From positions 124,001 to 188,000 of the forward strand of contig CAVUCH010000022.1 of the NCBI GenBank assembly GCA_963739995.1: 64,000 nt of DNA. Reading direction: 5' to 3'. Numbering within the stretch: the first letter of the stretch is position 1; the number at the start of each line of letters is the position of its first letter. The DNA is from CAVUCH01 sp963739995. GTDB taxonomy: Bacteria; Acidobacteriota; Vicinamibacteria; Vicinamibacterales; JAENWD01. This document shows positions 44,611 through 53,009 of the stretch, in pieces. Position numbers and translations under genes: made by a program. The notes beneath the pieces were generated by a model, which was given only the letters and a program-made list of their open reading frames with translations, was not told the DNA's origin and ran no database searches.

Positions 44611-45687
44611 ATGTCTACGCCGATACGCGTGCTCGTTGCCGGCTGCGGCAACATGGGCGCCAGTCACGCCCGGGCCTACTACAGGATGCCCGAGTTCGAG
44701 ATCGTCGGCCTCGTGAGCCGCGGTCCCGCCTCCCGCGAGCGCCTCAGCGTGGAGCTTGGCGGGCTGCCCCAGTTCAGTGACTACTACGCCGCCCTCGCGG
44801 CCACGAAACCCGATGCCGTCAGCATCAACACCTATCCCGAAACGCACGGCCCGTACGCACGCGCCGCGCTCGACGCCGGCTGCCACGTGTTCTGCGAGAA
44901 GCCGCTGGCGGAGACGGTGGAGGAGGCGCAGTCAATCGTCGACGCTGCGCGCGCGAGGGGCCGGACCCTGGTAATCGGTTACATCCTGCGCGTGCACCCG
45001 GCGTGGGTTCGATTCATCGAGATGGCCCGCACCCTCGGCAAGCCGCTGGTCATGCGCATGAACCTCAATCAGCAGAGCCGCGGCACGGCCTGGAAATCCC
45101 ACCGCAACCTCATGGAGTCGATGAGCCCCATCGTCGATTGCGGCGTGCACTACGTGGATGTCATGTGTCAGATGACCGGCGCGCGGCCGGTGCGGGTCTC
45201 CGCCATCGGCGCGCGGCTCACGGACGAGATCAAGCCGGGCATGTACAACTACGGTCAGCTGCAGGTGACGTTCGAGGACGGGTCGGTGGGGTGGTACGAG
45301 GCGGGATGGGGCCCGATGATGAGCGAGGTGGCGTTCTTCGTGAAGGATGTCATCGGACCGAACGGGTGCGTGTCGATCGTCAAGGATCCGAACGAGGCCA
45401 CCGCGGCCGCATCGGACGACATCGACAGCCACACGAAGACGAACTCGATCAGGGTGCACCACGCGCAGCTCACGGCCGATGGGGAGTTCGCGCGGCCCGA
45501 CGAGTACATCAACACGGAGGATGAGCCCGATCACCAGGGGCTCTGCGATCGCGAGCAGGCGTTCTTCCTGCGAGCCATTCGCGAGAACCTGGATCTCTCG
45601 GCGCACATGCACGATGCGGTGAACAGCCTGCGAATCGTGCTTGCCGCCGACGAGAGCGTGCGCACAGGCCAGGTCGTCGCGGTGTGA
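44611..45687 (+). CDS. Gfo/Idh/MocA family NAD(P)-dependent oxidoreductase
   Basis: A 358-residue dehydrogenase. The Rossmann motif VLVAGCGNMGASHARAYY is at 8-25, and the family's catalytic Lys lies in HVFCEKPLAETVEEAQ (about residues 93-107). The C-terminal sheet domain contains MNLNQQSRGTAWKSHRNL and SPIVDCGVHYVDVMCQMTG with the catalytic-type Asp/His. The end is acidic and includes NTEDEPDHQGLCDREQAFFL. Substrates are typically sugars, inositols or amino sugars; none can be assigned here. It is monocistronic and converges on the znuB-like gene. Confidence 0.93.
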   Translation: MSTPIRVLVAGCGNMGASHARAYYRMPEFEIVGLVSRGPASRERLSVELGGLPQFSDYYAALAATKPDAVSINTYPETHGPYARAALDAGCHVFCEKPLAETVEEAQSIVDAARARGRTLVIGYILRVHPAWVRFIEMARTLGKPLVMRMNLNQQSRGTAWKSHRNLMESMSPIVDCGVHYVDVMCQMTGARPVRVSAIGARLTDEIKPGMYNYGQLQVTFEDGSVGWYEAGWGPMMSEVAFFVKDVIGPNGCVSIVKDPNEATAAASDDIDSHTKTNSIRVHHAQLTADGEFARPDEYINTEDEPDHQGLCDREQAFFLRAIRENLDLSAHMHDAVNSLRIVLAADESVRTGQVVAV

Positions 45688-45764
45688 CGAACAGGCCTGA
45701 AGGCCTGCTCGCACGCGAACGTCACGACCGGCGTAAGGCAGGGCCCTGCAACGGCGCGCGGGTG

Positions 45765-46604
45765 TCACCTCCGTATCAGCAGCGGCCTCGCCGCCGCCAT
45801 CAACAGCAGCACCCCGCCGAACGTGACGACTATGGTGGCCCCGGTCGGCAGATCCCAGTAGAGCGAGAGCCAGATTCCGAGCAGGGAGACCAGCGTACCC
45901 ATCGACCAGCCGATGGCAAGCCGCTTCCCGATTGTCTCTGCATACAGCATCGCCGCAACCGACGGCACAATCAGGTAGCAGAACACGAGCAGCACTCCGG
46001 CAACCGACACCGACGAGGTCACCACGAAGCCGAAGGAGGCGTAGAAGAGGAAGTCCCACAACCGGACCGAAATCCCCTGTGCTGCCGCGGCCGCGGGGTT
46101 CATTGAAATCAGCAGGAAGCGCCTGCGGAACACGTAGTGGAAGGCGCCCACCGCGCCGTAGAGCAGGGCGGTCTTCACGACGTCATGCCATGACACGGCC
46201 AGGATGTTGCCAACGAGCATGTCCTGCAGGTGCTCGGCCTGCGACGTCGACTTGCTCATTGCCACGATGGCTGCGGCGGACGCTACCGCGTAGCAGATGC
46301 CGATGATTGCTTCCTGCGGGATCCGCGCTTTGTTGCTGCTGTGGATCGACGAGAAGACCGCCGCACCGACGAAAGTGAAGGCAAGGCTCACCCAGTACAC
46401 CGACGGCGCGTGAGGGTCGCCGCCGGAAAACGGCAGGAGGAGCGCGATGGTCGCCCCGAGCGCCGCGATTTGTGCCAGCGAGAGGTCCACGAAGATGACC
46501 CCTCGCTCCACGACGTGCACGCCCAGGTAGGCATGGATGCCGGTCAGGATGAGACTGGCGGCGAACGGCGCCGCCAGGAACTGCAGAACCACGTGGTCGA
46601 TCAC
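45765..46604 (-). CDS. znuB: Zinc/manganese-type ABC transporter permease
   Basis: A 279-residue membrane protein of the ABC-3 family with about eight helices. The GTG at 46604 overlaps the binding-protein stop (GTGA) and gives MIDHVVLQFLAAPFAASLIL, the normal start; the longer frame is shadow sequence. Family motifs are GVIFVDLSLAQIAALGATIA near residues 40-60 and FLFYASFGFVVTSSVSVAGV, then LLVFCYLIVPSVAAML. The gene ends its operon. No ATPase (ZnuC) gene precedes or follows it, so the energising subunit must come from elsewhere in the genome. Confidence 0.9.
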   Translation of the reverse strand: MIDHVVLQFLAAPFAASLILTGIHAYLGVHVVERGVIFVDLSLAQIAALGATIALLLPFSGGDPHAPSVYWVSLAFTFVGAAVFSSIHSSNKARIPQEAIIGICYAVASAAAIVAMSKSTSQAEHLQDMLVGNILAVSWHDVVKTALLYGAVGAFHYVFRRRFLLISMNPAAAAAQGISVRLWDFLFYASFGFVVTSSVSVAGVLLVFCYLIVPSVAAMLYAETIGKRLAIGWSMGTLVSLLGIWLSLYWDLPTGATIVVTFGGVLLLMAAARPLLIRR

Positions 46605-47521
46605 TGGCCGGTTCCCGTCTGCTTGATAGCGGAGACGAGCAGGTTGATGTTGTAATCGAACACGCCGATGTAGGTAGACGCCTCTTTCACCCCGCCCACA
46701 GACGGCGACAGGACGAGCACCGTGGCGCCGGTGTCGCGGGCCACCGCGTTCGGTGTCTTCAGGTCGAAGTACGGCTCCACGGCAATGATCTTCACGTTCT
46801 GCCGCTTCATCTCCCGCATCAACTCCAGCGTGTGCCCCGGCGAGGGAGGAATGCCGGGCTTGGGTTCGACGTAGCCAATCACGTCCAGCCCGAACCGCTC
46901 CGCAAAGTTCGGCCACGACCGGTGGTACGTGACGATCTTCGTGCCCTTGTACGGTGCCATGACGGCGTCCCACCGTTTCTCGGCCTCCGCGAGACGCTTG
47001 TCGAAGTCCGCGTAGCGCTGCCCAAAGTACGCCGCATCACCGGGGCTCAGATCCGACAGCTTCTGCTGCAGCGCCTGCGCGATCCGCCGGCCATTCGCCG
47101 GATCGAGCCAGTAGTGCGGATTGCCCTGCGGGTGGACGTCGCCCATCGCCCGCGTCACCTGACCCGTGGGAATGTCGAGGATGCGCACGTTCGATGACGC
47201 GTCCAGGTACCCACGCCCGCTCGGCTGGATGGCCGCATTACGGCTCTGCACGATCAACGGGGGCAGCCACCCGATTTCCAGCTCACGGCCGACGGCAACC
47301 AGCAGTTGCGCCGCATGCAGCTTGAGGATGAAGCTCGGCTTTGCCTCAACGAAATGCGGATCCTGGTACCCGCGCGCGAGCGCTTCGACGCTCACCTTGT
47401 CTCCGCCCACCTCTTGCGTAATCGCCGCGAGGTCCTCGGTGGTCGTCACCACCTTCACGTCTGCATACGCGCTCGAAGCGATGAGGCTGATCAACAGGAA
47501 CGACGAGAACAGGCGTCTCAC
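46601..47521 (-). CDS. znuA: Zinc/manganese-type ABC transporter substrate-binding protein
   Basis: A 306-residue periplasmic metal-binding protein. The GTG at 47521 follows a GGGAG site by six bases and yields a signal peptide (RLFSSFLLISLIASSAYA). Probable metal ligands are the His in QDPHFVEAKPSF, the His in QGNPHYWLDPANG, the His in IVTYHRSWPNF and an acidic residue in VEPYFDLKT; this three-His set is typical of zinc-type A-1 proteins. The His-rich loop of many ZnuA proteins is absent. It lies 70 bases after the porin-like gene and overlaps the permease gene by four bases. Confidence 0.9.
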   Translation of the reverse strand: MRRLFSSFLLISLIASSAYADVKVVTTTEDLAAITQEVGGDKVSVEALARGYQDPHFVEAKPSFILKLHAAQLLVAVGRELEIGWLPPLIVQSRNAAIQPSGRGYLDASSNVRILDIPTGQVTRAMGDVHPQGNPHYWLDPANGRRIAQALQQKLSDLSPGDAAYFGQRYADFDKRLAEAEKRWDAVMAPYKGTKIVTYHRSWPNFAERFGLDVIGYVEPKPGIPPSPGHTLELMREMKRQNVKIIAVEPYFDLKTPNAVARDTGATVLVLSPSVGGVKEASTYIGVFDYNINLLVSAIKQTGTGQ

Positions 47522-47591
47522 AATGCACTCCCTCTCTCTGACTTGCCGGCGGGCGGCCCGGGCGGACCCGCAGCCTGCCGCCGACGTCTCT

Positions 47592-48959
47592 TTAGAACAC
47601 ATGGGCCCCGTGCGCGCCGATCGAGAACAGGAACTGGAAGAGGAACTCGTTCGCCCTCACGCCTTCCGCGTAGTTCGTGCGCCGGTACTGCCCGCGCAGC
47701 TGGCTGAACTCGCTGGGCCAGAACGTCAGCGTCGCCGCGCCGCCCTTGTCGACCAGTGAGGAATCGAGAGGACGCTGCGAATAGTCATAGCGCCCCCCGG
47801 CGAACCAGCGTCGCGCGAACTGGTAATCGCCGCTCACGTACATCCCGAACACGGTTGGCCTGGTCGACTGGAGCCGGTCCTGGTTCCAGACCATCTCGCC
47901 GCGCGCGAGGAACCTCCGGTAGATCGCCCGCCGCAGCGGCCGGTACCGGAACGTCGCGTCCACACCGACCAGGCGCCGCGTGGCGTCGGGTTCGACGTCG
48001 GTGTGCCCGAACGCGAAGGACGTGCCGAAGTCGATGTTCGTGCCCTCCGTGAGGTCGCGATAGCCGCGCAGCCGGCCGATGTAGGACACCTGCGAGCGCT
48101 CGCTCCCGGCGAAGACGTCAGAGCGGCCGCCGAAAACTTCGCCGGTCGCCTCCAGGAAGAGCAGCCGGTTGGGAATCAGCTTCGATACCGATACCCCCCC
48201 ATCTGAAATGCCTTCATCGCCGCCCACCAGATTACGGGTCACGAGAGGGCGATCCGTCCACGACAGCGCGTGCGTGTGCATCGCGTTCACCTTGCCGAAC
48301 TGGCCGCGCAACTTGCCGGCCTTGACGAGCAGGCCCCCGGGCAGGCTGGTGAACGTGATGAACCCTTCTTCGAGCTCGGCACCGTCCGGACCGATCGCAA
48401 TGAAGAAATCGCCGCGCGCGTACGGATCGACGACGGCTTGAAATGAGGTTTCCGCCTCCTCGAGCTGCAGCGCCGGCGAGTTCTCGATCGGATTCGTTCC
48501 CGCGGCGCCGAGCACGTTGCCGATCACCGCGATGTCAGGGTTGAACACCTTGCTCGAGGGCGTCGGCTGCGCGCCCGGCTCCAGCGGCAGGGAGGGCGGC
48601 GGAGGGATGCTGGCTTCGGCGGCTGGCTCCGGCGCTGGTGCCGGAGCTGCCGGGACTGCAGGTGACGGCCCGGGCGGCGTCTCGGGTGCCTGTCCGAGTG
48701 CGGCCAGGCGCCTTTCGAGCTCCGCGATCCGCGCCTGGTACTCGCGTTTGAGCGTGTCCAGCTCGCGCCGGAGCTCTTCCACGCCGGTGCGGGCGGCTGG
48801 CGGCGACGGTGCGGTATCGGGCGTCTGGGCGCGCGCGCTCGAAGGCACAATCGCCCACGCTGTCAGCAGCCCCGCCGTCAAGATGGCGGCCGAACCGCGC
48901 ACCTGTAGATCGATCCTCCTGGGCCGCAATGCACTCGTAGCCGTCGCGTAGTTCTCCAC
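47592..48959 (-). CDS. Outer-membrane barrel protein of the metal-uptake operon
   Basis: A 455-residue (or 436-residue) exported protein. The open frame begins with a GTG at 48959. A GTG at 48902, with AGGAGG at 48915-48920 twelve bases before it, gives a cleaner signal peptide (VRGSAAILTAGLLTAWAIVP). After cleavage near ARAQ there is a coiled coil (GVEELRRELDTLKREYQARI), then a Pro/Ala-rich linker and a beta-rich domain of about 300 residues ending on VF, consistent with a porin-type barrel. A trimeric coiled coil before a barrel resembles phosphate- or zinc-regulated porins. Its place upstream of znuA suggests outer-membrane passage of the metal. Confidence 0.8.
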   Translation of the reverse strand: MENYATATSALRPRRIDLQVRGSAAILTAGLLTAWAIVPSSARAQTPDTAPSPPAARTGVEELRRELDTLKREYQARIAELERRLAALGQAPETPPGPSPAVPAAPAPAPEPAAEASIPPPPSLPLEPGAQPTPSSKVFNPDIAVIGNVLGAAGTNPIENSPALQLEEAETSFQAVVDPYARGDFFIAIGPDGAELEEGFITFTSLPGGLLVKAGKLRGQFGKVNAMHTHALSWTDRPLVTRNLVGGDEGISDGGVSVSKLIPNRLLFLEATGEVFGGRSDVFAGSERSQVSYIGRLRGYRDLTEGTNIDFGTSFAFGHTDVEPDATRRLVGVDATFRYRPLRRAIYRRFLARGEMVWNQDRLQSTRPTVFGMYVSGDYQFARRWFAGGRYDYSQRPLDSSLVDKGGAATLTFWPSEFSQLRGQYRRTNYAEGVRANEFLFQFLFSIGAHGAHVF

Positions 48960-49079
48960 GTCAAATCCCCATGATTACCGACACGCATTGCAGCAACCTC
49001 AGTACGGGCGGTCTTGGCGGACCATGTCTGGATCCGGCCCGCACCACGAGCACCGAGGGCTGGTTTGTGTGGGCGAGGA

Positions 49080-49430
49080 TTACGCGGGAGGCGCGCGGGC
49101 GGGTAGCGCGGAGATTGTCAGTCGCGGTACCGCGCACGCCAGGCGCGCCACGGCAGGGGCCGAGGGCGCCAGACGCGGCAGCGGCTTCACGGAGTTCGTC
49201 TGGAATACACGGAGAGACCGCAGCCAGTGGCAGATGCTGCAGTGCTGTGAGGCGCCGGCGTGCGATGCGGCCTGCAGCCGGGAATCGCCGGACGCGCCGT
49301 CCCGGACCGCTTCGCACACGTCGTCGTTCGCATCGCCGTGCAGCGCTGCCGGCAGCGCCGCACCCATCGTCAGCAGGATGATGAGCAGACCGGCCGGTAC
49401 GTCGAGCGCGCCTCGGAGCGTGCGAAGCAT
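49080..49430 (-). CDS. Small exported His/Cys protein at the head of the metal-uptake operon
   Basis: A 116-residue protein from the ATG at 49430. Residues 1-32 form a signal peptide (LDVPAGLLIILLTMGAALPA). The mature part has AGASQHCSICHWLRSLRVFQ, a HCxxCH-type motif as in DUF2946-like proteins, which often accompany metal transport genes, and a Cys (DDVCEAVRDG) before it. The C-terminus is Ala/Pro-rich. It lies 120-180 bases upstream of the barrel protein on the same strand, so it probably opens that operon. A metal-carrying or regulatory role is an inference from the motif and location. Confidence 0.7.
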   Translation of the reverse strand: MLRTLRGALDVPAGLLIILLTMGAALPAALHGDANDDVCEAVRDGASGDSRLQAASHAGASQHCSICHWLRSLRVFQTNSVKPLPRLAPSAPAVARLACAVPRLTISALPARAPPA

Positions 49431-49629
49431 TGACAGGAAAGGGTACCACAGCCGGGAGCTGCGCGGGTCTGACGAGCTGGCTGGCGCCGCAACCCGCCCC
49501 GGCGGACCGTCGGGGCTGTACGGGCGTGGCTTGAACGGAAAGCGGCGGCGTTCATCACGCTGCCGCCCCGGGTTCACAGTGTCACGCGCATCGGGACGAT
49601 TCCCGAGCGCGCTGCGATATATTTCCCGC

Positions 49630-50922
49630 GTGCCAGGTCCTTCCATTCCGCTCGTCGGGCTTGTGCTCCTACTGCTTCCGGTGTCCACCCCGGCGATCGA
49701 ACGGGCGCCGGATGCGGCTGCGAGCTTGCGGGCCACGCTCCCGTCGTTGCAGAAGAACCTCGACGAAGCCGTGGTGCGCTTCTGGTATCCGCGGGTGGTC
49801 GACCGCGCGCATGGCGGCTACCGGGTGGCGTTCGACGCCAATGGCACGCCCACGCCGGACGGCTCGAAGATGATCGTGACGCAGGCCCGCATGCTGTGGC
49901 TCTTCGGGCGGCTCGCGCGGGCCGGTTACCGGACGACTGAGATGCGCGAAGCCGGGGCGCACGGGTTTCACTTCCTGGTGAACCGCATGTGGGATCGGCA
50001 GCACGGCGGCTACGTGTGGGAAGTAGACGAGAGCGGCACACGTGTCGCCGACGCCAGCAAGGTGACGTATGGCCAGGCCTTCGCGTTGTACGCGCTCTCG
50101 GAGTATTACCGCGCGACGGGCGAAGCCGACGCGTTGAGCCGCGCGACCGAACTGTTCGAGTTGATCGACACGCGCGCGCACGACGCCGAGTACGGGGGCT
50201 ACTTCGAAGTGTTCGAACCCGATTGGTCGCCGGCGGGGAAGGCGTCACCCATCGGGGGAGCGGCGGGTGCGAAGCTGATGAACACCCACCTGCACCTGCT
50301 CGAGGCCTTCGCGGAGTACTACCGCGCCAGCCAGTCGGCGAAGGCCCGCGAGCGGCTGCACGAGCTCATCGCCATACAGGGCAGTGCCGTCGTCCGCAAG
50401 GAACTGACCGCGTGCACCGACGAGTACCGGCGTGACTGGACGCCCATCCTGGAAGGCACCGGCGCCCTCGTCTCGTACGGTCATGACATCGAGAACATCT
50501 GGCTGCTGGCCGACGCCATCGAGACGGTCGGCCAGTCGAACGCGCCCTGGCTCGACCTCTATCGCCGGCTCTTCGACTACTCGAAGCGCCATGGGTACGA
50601 CACGGCGCACGGGGGCTTCTTCTATCGCGGCCCCTTCCACGAGAACGCACGCGAGCGCCAGAAGATCTGGTGGGTGCAGGCCGAAGGGCTCATGAGCGCG
50701 TTGACGATGTATCGCCTCACGCGCGAGCCGGAGTACGCAGAGATGTTCGAAGCGACGCTCCGGTGGGTATCCACGCGGCAGACCGACTGGACGAATGGTG
50801 AGTGGTTTGCGGAGGTTCGCCCGGATGGATCAACAGCCGGGGTGAAGGGAGACCGCTGGAAGGAGGGCTACCACAACGGACGGGCGCTCATCGAAAGCAT
50901 CCGGCTGATTGGCGAGCTCTGA
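49630..50922 (+). CDS. Exported AGE family epimerase/isomerase
   Basis: A 430-residue (alpha/alpha)6-barrel enzyme of the N-acylglucosamine 2-epimerase superfamily. The GTG at 49630 starts a signal-like segment (IPLVGLVLLLLPVSTPA), unusual for this mostly cytoplasmic family; the frame is open far upstream but through shadow sequence only. Family motifs include FWYPRVVDRAHGGYRVAF, RMLWLFGRLARAGYR, DRQHGGYVWEVDESG, KLMNTHLHLLEAFAEYYR, YGHDIENIWLLADA, KIWWVQAEGLMSALTMYRL and KGYHNGRALIE-like EGYHNGRALIESIRL at the end. The conserved His residues of the active site (TH, GHD and YHNGR) are present. Substrate may be mannose, cellobiose or an amino sugar; not decidable here. Confidence 0.9.
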   Translation: MPGPSIPLVGLVLLLLPVSTPAIERAPDAAASLRATLPSLQKNLDEAVVRFWYPRVVDRAHGGYRVAFDANGTPTPDGSKMIVTQARMLWLFGRLARAGYRTTEMREAGAHGFHFLVNRMWDRQHGGYVWEVDESGTRVADASKVTYGQAFALYALSEYYRATGEADALSRATELFELIDTRAHDAEYGGYFEVFEPDWSPAGKASPIGGAAGAKLMNTHLHLLEAFAEYYRASQSAKARERLHELIAIQGSAVVRKELTACTDEYRRDWTPILEGTGALVSYGHDIENIWLLADAIETVGQSNAPWLDLYRRLFDYSKRHGYDTAHGGFFYRGPFHENARERQKIWWVQAEGLMSALTMYRLTREPEYAEMFEATLRWVSTRQTDWTNGEWFAEVRPDGSTAGVKGDRWKEGYHNGRALIESIRLIGEL

Positions 50923-50990
50923 AGGGCGCCGGCGATCAGTTCTGAGTCATGAAGACCGGACGAACGAGCCTCGCCCATCGTTGCTATCGG

Positions 50991-51656
50991 TTATCGCGTT
51001 GTCGATCCCGTGCTGCTGCTCACGCCCACCCCTATCGGGCAAGCCACACCCGTCCCGCCCAGGCCGCAATAACCATCGGGGTTCTTCGCGAGGTACTGCT
51101 GGTGGTACTCCTCCGCGTAGTAGAAGGGAGGGGCGGGCTTGATTTCAGTGGTGATGGTGCCGAGGTCCGCTGCGTCGAGCGCCGTCTGGAATGCGTCGCG
51201 CGTCGACTGCGCGAGCCGCAGGTCCTCTGCGCCGTACGCGTAGATCGCTGAACGGTACTGGGTTCCGATATCGTTCCCCTGCCGCATGCCCTGCGTGGGA
51301 TCGTGTGTTTCCCAGAAGATTTTGAGCAGTGCATCGAGGCCGATGTGCGTCGGGTCGTACACGACCAGCACCGCCTCGGTGTGGCCGGTTTGTCCCGAGC
51401 AGACCTCCCGATAGGTGGGGTTGGGCGTGTGCCCACCCGAGTAGCCGACCGCTGTCGTGAACACGCCGGGGAGCGGCCAGAACTGCTTCTCGGCTCCCCA
51501 GAAGCAGCCCATGCCGAACTGAATCTGCCGCCTGCCGGGAAACGGGCCCACGAGGGGCGTGTTCAAGACGAAGTGTCGCTCGGGTACCGCCATCGCTTCA
51601 GCTCTGCCGGGCAGCGCCTCAATGGCGGAAGGTATGTTAAAGTGACGGCTGAACAT
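50991..51656 (-). CDS. msrA: Peptide methionine sulfoxide reductase MsrA
   Basis: A 221-residue repair enzyme that reduces methionine-S-sulfoxide. The ATG at 51656 has a GGGGGA site; the longer frame is shadow of the PEP-CTERM gene opposite. The catalytic Cys51 is in QIQFGMGCFWGAEKQFW. Other motifs are GVFTTAVGYSGGHTPNPTY, VCSGQTGHTEAVLVVYDP, FWETHDPTQGMRQGNDIGTQYRSAIY (51207-51285) and EYHQQYLAKNPDGYCGLGGTGVACP. Cys residues near the C-terminus could serve as resolving cysteines. It is divergent from the PEP-CTERM gene at 51751. Confidence 0.95.
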   Translation of the reverse strand: MFSRHFNIPSAIEALPGRAEAMAVPERHFVLNTPLVGPFPGRRQIQFGMGCFWGAEKQFWPLPGVFTTAVGYSGGHTPNPTYREVCSGQTGHTEAVLVVYDPTHIGLDALLKIFWETHDPTQGMRQGNDIGTQYRSAIYAYGAEDLRLAQSTRDAFQTALDAADLGTITTEIKPAPPFYYAEEYHQQYLAKNPDGYCGLGGTGVACPIGVGVSSSTGSTTR

Positions 51657-51669
51657 GGCGGTCCCCCAT

Positions 51670-51701
51670 TCTCGCACGGTTCCCATCTCGCACGGTTCCC
51701 A
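51670..51701. repeat. Perfect tandem 16-base direct repeat between msrA and a PEP-CTERM gene
   Basis: TCTCGCACGGTTCCCA occurs twice without a gap. It lies in the 94-base space between two divergent genes, just upstream of the msrA ribosome site, so it could be an operator pair or a small duplication. Confidence 0.7.
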
Positions 51702-51750
51702 CAGCCGAGACGGGCACGCGACTTGCTCTGCAGCGTCGCCGGAGGTGCAT

Positions 51751-52281
51751 GTGTTCCACAGGTGTGTCATCGCTGTTATTGGTGTGCTCACAATTAGCAC
51801 GTCAGCAGCCGCCGGGCCATTCAAGTTGGAAGCAAGTGCGCCCTCCTTCGAAGTGGCCGAGCTTCGCTCGATGGACGAGACAGAGCTCCGCGCGCTCTTC
51901 TTCAGGGGAGGCGGCGCCCGCAACGCCGCAGGCAGCTGCGCCGAGTGTCTGGTAGCCGACTCGTCACTGACGGCGCGAGACCGCGACGCGAAGGCGCAGT
52001 ACGCGGCCGCGTTCCCCGTGACCTCCGCCCGGCTGGCTGCGAAATCCGCTGCAAACCGGTCATCGAAGCGATCGACGGCAAACGCTCCGGATCTCCTGGC
52101 CGGGCCCGCTGCCGTGACCACGGATGCGCTTGGCGCCGTACCCCTGCCGAGCAGCGAGGGCAGCTTGGCCGCTGTGACTCCCGCGGCTGTCCCCGAACCG
52201 AACACGTTGGCGCTCATGGGCGCCGGTGTGGCCGGATTATGGATGCTGCGCCGCCGGCGTCAGGGCTCTCAGCACGTGTAG
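51751..52281 (+). CDS. PEP-CTERM sorting-domain protein
   Basis: A 176-residue exported protein. I chose the GTG at 51751 because GGAGG lies five bases before it and it gives a compact signal peptide (FHRCVIAVIGVLTISTSAAA). The mature part includes RSMDETELRALFFRGGGAR and is rich in Ala and Ser. The C-terminus is a PEP-CTERM tail: VPEPNTLALMGAGVAGLWML followed by RRRRQ. PEP-CTERM proteins are processed by exosortase and sent to the outer envelope or exopolysaccharide matrix. No exosortase gene is in this window. The two Cys residues (CAEC) might bind a cofactor, but no domain is recognised. Confidence 0.88.
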   Translation: MFHRCVIAVIGVLTISTSAAAGPFKLEASAPSFEVAELRSMDETELRALFFRGGGARNAAGSCAECLVADSSLTARDRDAKAQYAAAFPVTSARLAAKSAANRSSKRSTANAPDLLAGPAAVTTDALGAVPLPSSEGSLAAVTPAAVPEPNTLALMGAGVAGLWMLRRRRQGSQHV

Positions 52282-52350
52282 GGAAGAGAAGTTCCACCCA
52301 GGTGAACCGCGCCCTCCCGCAAGCGATTCTCGACGGTCGGATCTGAACCG

Positions 52351-52384
52351 AGCGCCGGGCCGTCAAGGCCCGGCGCTTTCTGTT
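52351..52384 (+). terminator. Rho-independent terminator after the PEP-CTERM gene
   Basis: AGCGCCGGGCC and GGCCCGGCGCT are a perfect 11-base stem with a GTCAA loop, followed by TTCTGTT. It lies 70 bases beyond the stop at 52281 and just before the end of the convergent NIPSNAP gene. Confidence 0.8.
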
Positions 52385-52850
52385 ATCTGAGGTCCGAGTA
52401 GTCCGTCGCCTTCATCATCGTCGACTCGACCTTCGCGACAATCTTCCCGTTCCGTTCCGATGCGTCCCTCGCGGCAATCCACTCGGGATCGGTGCTGAAC
52501 CCCTTCCATGCCGCCTCGCGGGCCTGATCGGTGGGATACGCGAGCACATAGACGAGGGTGTTCGCCGCCGCATCAGGGGGAGCCGTAGGCGCCCAGAAGC
52601 CAACGATGGTCATCCCGTGCTTCTTGAACAGCCGGATGGTGTGGTTCCGGAAGCGCGCGTGCAGCTCCTCGAGCTTGCCCGGAGCGGCGTAGTACGTCCG
52701 GAGCTCGAACGTGCGGGAGTCCTTCACGATCGAGGGGCTTGGCGCCGGGGCAGGCGCGGCCGCCGACTGGGCGGCAGCACGGCAGGGCAGAACGGAGGCG
52801 CAGAGGACGGCGGCGGTCAGGCCGGCGAAACGCAAGGTGATCTGGTTCAT
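52383..52850 (-). CDS. Exported NIPSNAP family protein
   Basis: A 155-residue protein (an ATG three codons upstream is equally possible). A signal peptide (ITLRFAGLTAAVLCASVLP) ends near AAAQ. The NIPSNAP ferredoxin-like fold starts at RTFELRTYYAAPGKLEEL and continues HARFRNHTIRLFKKHGMTIV and GFWAPT, with LVYVLAYPTDQAREAAWKGF and the closing STMMKATDYSDLR. Bacterial secreted NIPSNAP proteins have no established function; the fold is that of dimeric alpha/beta-barrel proteins. Next to it lies another exported protein with similar short repeats (53010-53816). Confidence 0.9.
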   Translation of the reverse strand: MNQITLRFAGLTAAVLCASVLPCRAAAQSAAAPAPAPSPSIVKDSRTFELRTYYAAPGKLEELHARFRNHTIRLFKKHGMTIVGFWAPTAPPDAAANTLVYVLAYPTDQAREAAWKGFSTDPEWIAARDASERNGKIVAKVESTMMKATDYSDLR

Positions 52851-52973
52851 GCGCCTCATTATGATGAGCAGTCGCATTCACGGTCCAGCAGTCACCCACC
52901 GATCCGGTGCTACGGGAAGGCGTTCGGCGGCGGCCGCAACCACCTCAACGCACGACGCAGCAGCAGCCCGCAA

Positions 52974-53000
52974 GAGGGGCACCCGCGGAGGGTGCCCCTC
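52974..53000 (-). terminator. Hairpin after the exported protein gene at 53010
   Basis: GAGGGGCACCC and GGGTGCCCCTC form a perfect 11-base stem with a five-base loop, ten bases beyond the stop codon at 53010. On the minus strand it is followed only by TTGC, so termination would be weak. Confidence 0.5.
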
Positions 53001-53009
53001 AATCGACGT

